A DNA stretch of 36,628 bases, taken from positions 1 to 36,628 of the forward strand of contig DATGWF010000006.1 of NCBI GenBank assembly GCA_035299585.1. Reading direction: 5' to 3'. The position numbers were made by a program, and so were the translations under genes. The notes beneath the pieces were generated by a model, which worked only from the letters and a program-made list of their open reading frames with translations, did not search any database and was not told the DNA's origin. Of the stretch, positions 31,797 to 36,628 are shown one piece after another. The stretch is from DATGWF01 sp035299585. GTDB lineage: Bacteria; Actinomycetota; Actinomycetes; Actinomycetales; Microbacteriaceae. Numbering within the stretch: the first letter of the stretch is position 1; every line of letters begins with the position of its first letter.

Positions 31797-33704
31797 ATGG
31801 CGCAGGCCACCCGCTCAGACATCCGGAACGTCGCCATCGTCGCGCACGTCGACCACGGCAAGACGACCCTCGTCGACGCCATGCTCAAGCAAACCAACTC
31901 GTTCGGGGCACACGAACACGTCGATGACCGCGCAATGGACTCCAACGAGCTCGAGCGCGAAAAGGGCATCACGATTCTCGCCAAGAACACCGCGATTGAA
32001 TATAGCGGCGCTCACGCCGGCGGCACTCCCGTGACCATCAATGTGATCGACACGCCCGGCCACGCCGACTTCGGTGGCGAAGTTGAGCGCGGCTTGTCAA
32101 TGGTCGACGGCGTTGTGCTCCTCGTCGACGCCTCTGAGGGCCCGCTCCCGCAGACCCGATTTGTTCTTCGCAAAGCGCTCGAAGCTCAGCTTCCCGTCAT
32201 TCTGCTGGTCAACAAGACCGACCGCCCCGACGCGCGCATCGACGAGGTGGTGAGCGAGTCGCAGGACCTGTTGCTCGGCCTCGCGAGCGACATGGTCGAC
32301 GGCACCCACCACGAGGTTGACCTTGACGCCGTGCTCGATGTGCCCGTGGTGTACGCCTCCGGCAAGGCCGGACGGGCATCTTCGAACAAGCCGGCAAACG
32401 GCTCGCTTCCGGACAGTGAGGACCTCGAGCCGCTGTTCGAAGCCATCCTCAAGCACATCCCGGCGCCCACATATGACGACGCACACCCGCTGCAGGCGTG
32501 GGTCACCAACCTCGACTCGTCGCCGTTCCTCGGTCGTCTCGCGCTGCTCCGTGTCTTCAACGGCACCATCAAGAAGGGCCAGACGGTCGCTTGGGTGCGC
32601 AGCGATGGATCGAGCCAGAATGTCCGCATCACCGAGCTCCTAAAGACGAAGGCGCTCGAGCGCTTCCCGGCTGAGGACGCCGGGCCGGGCGACATCATCG
32701 CGATCGCCGGTATCGAGGACATCACGATTGGCGAGACCCTCGCCGACCCCGAAGACATCCGCCCGCTGCCGATCATCACGGTCGACGAGCCGGCCATCTC
32801 GATGACTATTGGCACCAACACCTCTCCGCTCGTCGGCAAGGTGAAGGGGCACAAGCTCACTGCGCGAATGGTCAAGGACCGTCTCGACCGCGAGCTCATC
32901 GGTAACGTCTCGCTTCGAGTCGTCGACATCGGTCAACCGGATGCGTGGGAGGTTCAGGGCCGTGGCGAGCTTGCGCTCGCCATCCTGGTCGAGCAGATGC
33001 GCCGGGAAGGCTTCGAGCTCACTGTTGGGAAGCCCCAGGTCGTCACCCGGCAGGTCGACGGTAAGCTGCACGAGCCGTTTGAAGCGCTCACGATTGACAC
33101 CCCCGAGGAGTATCTCGGCGCCATCACGCAGCTCCTCGCCGCACGCAAGGGTCGCATGGAGGGCATGTCGAACCACGGCACCGGCTGGGTCCGCATGGAG
33201 TTCATCGTTCCGTCACGTGGACTCATCGGTTTCCGCACCGAGTTCATGACGATTACGCGCGGTACCGGCATCGCCAACGCGATTTCGCACGGCTACGAGC
33301 CGTGGGCCGGCACCATCACGACCCGTAATAACGGATCGATTGTGTCCGACCGCGCCGGAACGGCGACGCCCTTCGCCATCATCGGCCTGCAGGAGCGCAT
33401 GTCGTTCTTCATTGAGCCCGGTGACGAGGTGTACGAGGGCATGGTCATTGGTGAAAACTCGCGTCCGGACGACATGGACGTCAACATCACCAAGGAAAAG
33501 AAGCTCACGAACATGCGTTCGTCGACCGCCGACACCTTCGAATCGATGACACCGCCCAAGCTCCTCTCGCTCGAAGAGTCGCTTGAGTTTGCTCGCGAAG
33601 ACGAGTGTGTCGAGGTGACGCCCGAAAAGGTGCGCATCCGCAAGGTTTTGCTCGACGCGAACGAGCGCGCACGTGCCGCATCGCGCATGAAGAAGCAGGG
33701 CTAA
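31797..33704 (+). CDS. typA: Translational GTPase TypA/BipA
   Basis: A 635-residue ribosome-associated GTPase related to EF-G that helps ribosome assembly and stress adaptation. G1 is AHVDHGKTT (16-24), the effector region has RAMDSNELEREKGITI, G3 is DTPGHADFGGEVERGL, G4 is NKTDRPDAR, and SGKAGR is the G5 region. Later parts show GTNTSPLVGKVKGHKLT and the TypA-specific C-terminus with SRGLIGFRTEFMTITRGTGI and KEKKLTNMRSS. I chose ATG 31797, preceded by AAGGA (31783-31787), over an in-frame ATG 36 bases upstream that sits in the leader. It ends three bases before the convergent enoyl-CoA hydratase. Confidence 0.97.
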   Translation: MAQATRSDIRNVAIVAHVDHGKTTLVDAMLKQTNSFGAHEHVDDRAMDSNELEREKGITILAKNTAIEYSGAHAGGTPVTINVIDTPGHADFGGEVERGLSMVDGVVLLVDASEGPLPQTRFVLRKALEAQLPVILLVNKTDRPDARIDEVVSESQDLLLGLASDMVDGTHHEVDLDAVLDVPVVYASGKAGRASSNKPANGSLPDSEDLEPLFEAILKHIPAPTYDDAHPLQAWVTNLDSSPFLGRLALLRVFNGTIKKGQTVAWVRSDGSSQNVRITELLKTKALERFPAEDAGPGDIIAIAGIEDITIGETLADPEDIRPLPIITVDEPAISMTIGTNTSPLVGKVKGHKLTARMVKDRLDRELIGNVSLRVVDIGQPDAWEVQGRGELALAILVEQMRREGFELTVGKPQVVTRQVDGKLHEPFEALTIDTPEEYLGAITQLLAARKGRMEGMSNHGTGWVRMEFIVPSRGLIGFRTEFMTITRGTGIANAISHGYEPWAGTITTRNNGSIVSDRAGTATPFAIIGLQERMSFFIEPGDEVYEGMVIGENSRPDDMDVNITKEKKLTNMRSSTADTFESMTPPKLLSLEESLEFAREDECVEVTPEKVRIRKVLLDANERARAASRMKKQG

Positions 33705-33707
33705 GAC

Positions 33708-34499
33708 TCAGCCAAACAGGGGCGGGCGCTTTTCCAGGAAGGCGCTCGTCCCTTCTGCTTTGTCGGCAGTGTCGAAGCGGTTCGCGAAGGAATCCAGCTC
33801 GATGGCCAGGGCGTCGCGAGTGGATTCACCAATGATGCGGTCGAGAACAAGCTTGGTTGCGCCAATACCCGATGGGCTGTTGGCGGCGTACTCAGCCAGG
33901 AGCGCTCGCGCGCGACGATCGAGAGCGTCACGAGTGTCGACGACTTCGAGCACCAGGCCGTACTGTCGAGCCGTCTCGGCGTCGATGATTCGGCCCGAGT
34001 AGAGCAGATCCTTGGCACGGGCGAGGCCGACATATCGGGGGAGTCGGACAGCCCCGCCGAAGCCGGTCATGAGGCCGAGCTTCACTTCGGGCTGCCCGAA
34101 TCGTGACTGCTCGGTGGCGAGGATGACATCGCACGCCATGGCGAGCTCACAGCCGCCGCCGAGCGCGACACCGTCGACCGCCGCGATGACCGGAACAGGA
34201 AGTGCTTCGATTGCCGCCGTGACCGCCTGGCCGAGGGCACCCATGCGGAATGCCTCTTCACGGTCCATCGCGGCCATCGCCCGAATGTCGGCTCCCGCCA
34301 CGAAGGCGCGACTCCCGGCTCCCATCAGGATGACGCCGCGAAGGGTGCCGGGCGAGGCCTGCCACTCCGCTGACAATGCTGTGAACGCATCAAGGAGTTC
34401 TTGGAGTGTTTCGACGGACAACGCGTTGAGGGCATCGGGCCGGTCAATCGTGACGGTCCCGATGCCCTCATCGGTGAGGAGCTGAACGTGAGAGGTCAT
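33708..34499 (-). CDS. Enoyl-CoA hydratase/isomerase (crotonase) family protein
   Basis: A 263-residue crotonase-fold protein. The oxyanion-hole segments are AFVAGADIRAM and DGVALGGGCELAMACD, and both catalytic glutamates expected of enoyl-CoA hydratases are present, in GGGCELAMACD and GQPEVKLGLMTGFGG. A role in fatty acid or amino acid beta-oxidation is likely; the acyl chain is unknown and related isomerases cannot be excluded. ATG 34499 has no ribosome-binding site, and TACGTT ends six bases upstream, so it appears leaderless. Same strand as the FTR1 gene, which stops 28 bases upstream. Confidence 0.93.
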   Translation of the reverse strand: MTSHVQLLTDEGIGTVTIDRPDALNALSVETLQELLDAFTALSAEWQASPGTLRGVILMGAGSRAFVAGADIRAMAAMDREEAFRMGALGQAVTAAIEALPVPVIAAVDGVALGGGCELAMACDVILATEQSRFGQPEVKLGLMTGFGGAVRLPRYVGLARAKDLLYSGRIIDAETARQYGLVLEVVDTRDALDRRARALLAEYAANSPSGIGATKLVLDRIIGESTRDALAIELDSFANRFDTADKAEGTSAFLEKRPPLFG

Positions 34500-34505
34500 G
34501 GCTCC

Positions 34506-34511
34506 AACGTA
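34506..34511 (-). promoter_or_regulatory. Candidate -10 (TACGTT), leaderless enoyl-CoA hydratase gene
   Basis: On the minus strand TACGTT ends six bases before the ATG at 34499 (gap GGAGCC). GGAG here is too close to the start for a normal ribosome site. Confidence 0.4.
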
Positions 34512-34526
34512 GGCCAGTCTGCGTCG

Positions 34527-35408
34527 TTAGGCGACCGGAGTGACGGTGTCGGAGGTCGTCCCAGCGGAATTCTTCGGCGCATCGTCGTCCTTGAGCGCCG
34601 GAGCCGATGTCGCCTTCTTGCCGTAGACCTGGCGGAGGAACAGCGCCCCGACAATGACGAGGTATCCGCCCCACACAATCGCCTCGATGAGGGTCGGCTT
34701 CGGGGTGAAGTTCACCAGGCCGGCGAGCAAGGCGCCGAGCGGTTCGGTCGTCGCGAGCGGTCCGCCGAGGGTGTAGAGCGTCAAGCCCTCGGGGAGCCAG
34801 CCGATTTCCTGGAACTCGTGAGTGGCGTATCGGAGCACACCTGCGGCAAACACGACGAGCAGAATGCCGGTCCAGGCAAAGAATGTGCGGAGGTTGATCC
34901 GGATCAGGCCCAGGTAGATGAGCCACGACAGGACAACCGCGGTCGCAATGCCCAGGAGGGCGCCCACAATCGATACGTTTCCGGACGTTTGAGCAGCCGC
35001 CCAGACGAAGAGCGCGGTTTCGATGCCCTCGCGCATCACGCCAACCATGGCGACGACGACGATGGCCATGCCACTTCCGGCCATGGCGGCTTCGAGCTTG
35101 CCGCGAAGCATGCCCGCGAGCTCGGTGGCGTGCTTGCCCATCCAGAAAATCATCCACGTGACCATCGCCACGGCAACCACGGAGAGGATGCCCGCGATGG
35201 CCTCCTGGCCCTCGTCCGTGATGCCGATCGGCCCAAGCGTCAAGAAAGCGCCGAGCCCGATCATGACCGCGACCGCGATGCCGACCCCAATCCAGAGCTT
35301 GGGGAGAATGTCGCGTCGGTTTGATTTGACTGCGTACGCGACCAGAATGCCGACAATGAGTCCCGCTTCGAGACCTTCGCGCAGTCCAATAAGGTAGTTG
35401 GCGAGCAT
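34527..35408 (-). CDS. FTR1 family iron permease (EfeU-type)
   Basis: A 293-residue polytopic membrane protein (seven predicted spans) that takes up ferric or ferrous iron in the FTR1/EfeU manner. The two REGxE iron-binding motifs are both intact: R10-E11-G12-L13-E14 (REGLEA, span 1) and R126-E127-G128-I129-E130 (REGIET, span 4). It is full length, with a Ser/Thr/Asp-rich C-terminal tail. The usual partners EfeO and EfeB are not adjacent, so this is an orphan permease here. ATG 35408 has an AAAGGA upstream. Its promoter lies inside an iron box, so it should be derepressed when iron is low. Confidence 0.94.
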   Translation of the reverse strand: MLANYLIGLREGLEAGLIVGILVAYAVKSNRRDILPKLWIGVGIAVAVMIGLGAFLTLGPIGITDEGQEAIAGILSVVAVAMVTWMIFWMGKHATELAGMLRGKLEAAMAGSGMAIVVVAMVGVMREGIETALFVWAAAQTSGNVSIVGALLGIATAVVLSWLIYLGLIRINLRTFFAWTGILLVVFAAGVLRYATHEFQEIGWLPEGLTLYTLGGPLATTEPLGALLAGLVNFTPKPTLIEAIVWGGYLVIVGALFLRQVYGKKATSAPALKDDDAPKNSAGTTSDTVTPVA

Positions 35409-35431
35409 CGAGCGATTCCTTTCTGGATTGG

Positions 35432-35450
35432 TTAGGTTAGCCTAACTTAA
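35432..35450. promoter_or_regulatory. DtxR/IdeR iron box
   Basis: TTAGGTTAGCCTAACTTAA matches the 19-base DtxR/IdeR consensus TTAGGTTAGSCTAACCTAA at 18 of 19 positions. It covers the -10 hexamer of the FTR1 gene completely, and lies 41 bases before the divergent small membrane protein, which could also be iron-regulated. Confidence 0.9.
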
Positions 35451-35467
35451 CTTCTTCGAAGGCTCAA
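35439..35467 (-). promoter_or_regulatory. FTR1 promoter (-35 TTGAGC, 17-bp spacer, -10 TAGGCT)
   Basis: On the minus strand TTGAGC (35467-35462) is separated by exactly 17 bases from TAGGCT (35444-35439). The -10 is within the iron box, so an iron-loaded repressor would exclude RNA polymerase. This is the best promoter in the window. Confidence 0.8.
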
Positions 35468-35490
35468 CTTTCGACCGACGAGAGGCCCCC

Positions 35491-35850
35491 ATGAACCGCT
35501 GGCTTGTGCGAACGCTCGCTGCGTGCGGCGGATTCCTCCTCGGCATGGTGTTCACGTTCGGCCATCAGGCCCGAGCGGGGGTCGCCGGAATCGACCTCCC
35601 GTGGGGCCTCGGAGTTGCGCTCGTGGGGACCGTTTCTGCCCTCATTGGTATTCGTCTCTTCGCGTCGCGACTCGTCGCAGCGTGGGCAGCCGCCGGTCTG
35701 GTCGCCGCGGTTGTGCTGCTCTCGATGCCGGGGCCGGGAGGCTCGGTGTTGGTTCCGGCAAACCTCTCGGGCATCATTTGGGCAATCGGACCCAGCCTTT
35801 CCGCGATTGTCATCGTGATGTGGCCCGCGTCCAACGCCTCGAGACGCTAA
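35491..35850 (+). CDS. Small membrane protein, DUF6113-like
   Basis: A 119-residue protein with four hydrophobic segments (about 8-23, 36-55, 63-80, 91-109) and an Arg-ended C-terminus; no soluble domain. In Microbacteriaceae a DUF6113-family membrane protein commonly lies directly upstream of fdxA and dapC, as here; that identification is from memory of context and style. Function unknown. The ATG at 35491 follows GAGAGG at a normal distance. It is divergent from the iron permease and shares the iron-box region. Confidence 0.78.
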   Translation: MNRWLVRTLAACGGFLLGMVFTFGHQARAGVAGIDLPWGLGVALVGTVSALIGIRLFASRLVAAWAAAGLVAAVVLLSMPGPGGSVLVPANLSGIIWAIGPSLSAIVIVMWPASNASRR

Positions 35851-35858
35851 CGGCGCAC

Positions 35859-35864
35859 TAGACT
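35859..35864 (+). promoter_or_regulatory. Candidate -10 (TAGACT) of fdxA
   Basis: TAGACT leaves a leader of about 17 bases that carries the GAAAGGA ribosome-binding site (35875-35881) of fdxA. It starts eight bases after the stop of the preceding gene, so fdxA may have its own promoter. Confidence 0.45.
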
Positions 35865-35887
35865 CGTGAGCATCGAAAGGACTTGTC

Positions 35888-36208
35888 GTGACGTATGTAA
35901 TCGCTCTTCCCTGCGTTGATGTCAAAGACCGCGCGTGCATTGATGAATGCCCCGTCGACTGCATTTACGAGGGCGAGCGGTCGCTCTACATCCACCCGGA
36001 CGAGTGCGTCGACTGCGGCGCGTGCGAGCCAGTGTGCCCGGTCGAAGCCATCTACTACGAAGACGACCTACCCGGTGAGTGGAGCGACTACTACAAGGCC
36101 AACGTCGAGTTCTTCCAAGAAATCGGTTCGCCGGGCGGAGCCGCCAAGATCGGCAAAATTTCGAGCGACCACCCCATCATCTCGGCGCTTCCGCCGCAAG
36201 CCCACTAA
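35888..36208 (+). CDS. fdxA: Seven-iron ferredoxin (FdxA)
   Basis: A 106-residue ferredoxin with one [3Fe-4S] and one [4Fe-4S] cluster. By comparison with the Azotobacter type, C9, C17 and C50 hold the three-iron cluster and C21, C40, C43 and C46 the four-iron cluster, with C25 free: the whole pattern is shifted by exactly one residue. Motifs DECPVDCIYEGE and DECVDCGACEPVCPVEAI are visible, followed by the actinobacterial C-terminal extension ending SALPPQAH. It donates electrons to P450s or other redox partners in related species. GTG 35888 has a GAAAGGA upstream; dapC follows eight bases after the stop. Confidence 0.95.
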   Translation: MTYVIALPCVDVKDRACIDECPVDCIYEGERSLYIHPDECVDCGACEPVCPVEAIYYEDDLPGEWSDYYKANVEFFQEIGSPGGAAKIGKISSDHPIISALPPQAH

Positions 36209-36216
36209 GGCTCGGC

Positions 36217-36628
36217 GTGGCACTCGGGGCGCTCCCGGACTACCCCTGGGATGCCATGGAGCCCTACCGGGCCGCTGCGTTGGCGCACCCCGAGGGAATG
36301 ATTGATCTTTCCATCGGCTCGCCTGTCGATCCGACACCCGAACCCGTTCGACGAGCGCTTGCCGAAGCAACGGATGCGCACGGATATCCCGCAACCGTCG
36401 GCACGGCCGAGCTTCGCGACGCCATTACCGCATGGTTCGCCCGGCGCCGCAACGTCCCGGGGTTGGGCCACGAGAACGTCTTGCCCACGGTCGGCTCAAA
36501 GGAACTGGTCGCCTGGTTGCCGTTCATGCTTGGTCTCGGCGAAGGAGACATCGTCGTGCACCCTCGGGCGGCATACCCCACCTATGAGATGGGCGCCATC
36601 TATGCCGGGGCCCGCGCACTCGCGAGCG
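36217..36628 (+). CDS. dapC: Succinyldiaminopimelate transaminase, N-terminal part
   Basis: The first 137 codons of a class I/II aminotransferase, cut by the window end. It begins VALGALPDYPWDAMEPYRAA and continues through MIDLSIGSPVDPTPEPVRRAL, a YPATVGTAELRDAI segment and VLPTVGSKELVAWLPFML, a pattern typical of actinobacterial DapC, which aminates N-succinyl-2-amino-6-oxopimelate in lysine and peptidoglycan synthesis. The PLP lysine lies outside the window. Support for the subfamily is the fdxA neighbour, a well-known actinobacterial arrangement. The GTG start at 36217 is eight bases after the fdxA stop. Confidence 0.86.
   Translation, partial: MALGALPDYPWDAMEPYRAAALAHPEGMIDLSIGSPVDPTPEPVRRALAEATDAHGYPATVGTAELRDAITAWFARRRNVPGLGHENVLPTVGSKELVAWLPFMLGLGEGDIVVHPRAAYPTYEMGAIYAGARALAS

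Overview
The window is high-GC DNA from an actinobacterium, most likely a member of the Microbacteriaceae; I cannot resolve the genus. The evidence is the GTG starts, the actinobacterial -10 hexamers of the TAGRCT type, a DtxR/IdeR iron box, a tandem glycine riboswitch before gcvT, an LAxTG (sortase E-type) surface protein, and neighbourhoods such as ispH-DUF6264-GNAT and DUF6113-like-fdxA-dapC. It looks like ordinary chromosomal housekeeping sequence: I see no prophage, insertion sequence, CRISPR array, rRNA or tRNA. No plainly new multi-gene system stands out. The interesting material is regulatory architecture and a few small or uncharacterised genes.

Layout. 1-1242: the 3' end of ispH with two translationally coupled genes (DUF6264 membrane protein, GNAT acetyltransferase), closed by a hairpin terminator. 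1376-3561: divergent fba (class II aldolase) and glpX (class II fructose-1,6-bisphosphatase). 3558-5445 (minus): rmuC and a DEDDh exonuclease. 5495-9225: a membrane-anchored CopC protein, ychF, an LAxTG wall protein, a DUF4287 protein and an SDR oxidoreductase. 9402-10884: trhO (tRNA uridine hydroxylation), a 55-residue membrane protein and an unknown protein, all overlapping. 10881-13749: metY, divergent from a LacI-family regulator that is followed by an SRPBCC protein. 13746-19233 (minus): a five-gene NAD operon nrtR-nadA-nadB-nadC-nifS. Here the Nudix-like NrtR regulator probably controls quinolinate synthesis, and the cysteine desulfurase supplies sulfur for the Fe-S cluster of NadA. 19234-24082: two direct copies of an imperfect palindrome upstream of nrtR, then a glycine riboswitch and gcvT-gcvH-gcvP. 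24162-31532 (minus): a dipeptide/oligopeptide ABC transporter in the order permease C, binding protein, permease B, ATPase D, ATPase F, followed by a PH-domain membrane protein and a CPBP protease-like protein. 31797-33704: typA. 33708-34499 (minus): an enoyl-CoA hydratase. 34527-35408 (minus): an FTR1 iron permease whose promoter lies inside an iron box. 35491-36628: a small membrane protein, a seven-iron ferredoxin and the start of dapC.

Three sequence-level patterns recur. First, at least eight genes have a TANNNT hexamer ending 6-8 bases before the start codon and no usable Shine-Dalgarno, which implies leaderless mRNAs. In two of them the TAG stop of the upstream gene is itself the start of the -10 hexamer. 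Second, three convergent gene pairs end on the same four bases, CTAG, so each TAG stop is read on both strands and no terminator fits between them. Third, the 3' edge of the glycine riboswitch carries an exact 8-base complement of the gcvT ribosome-binding region, which suggests translational control.
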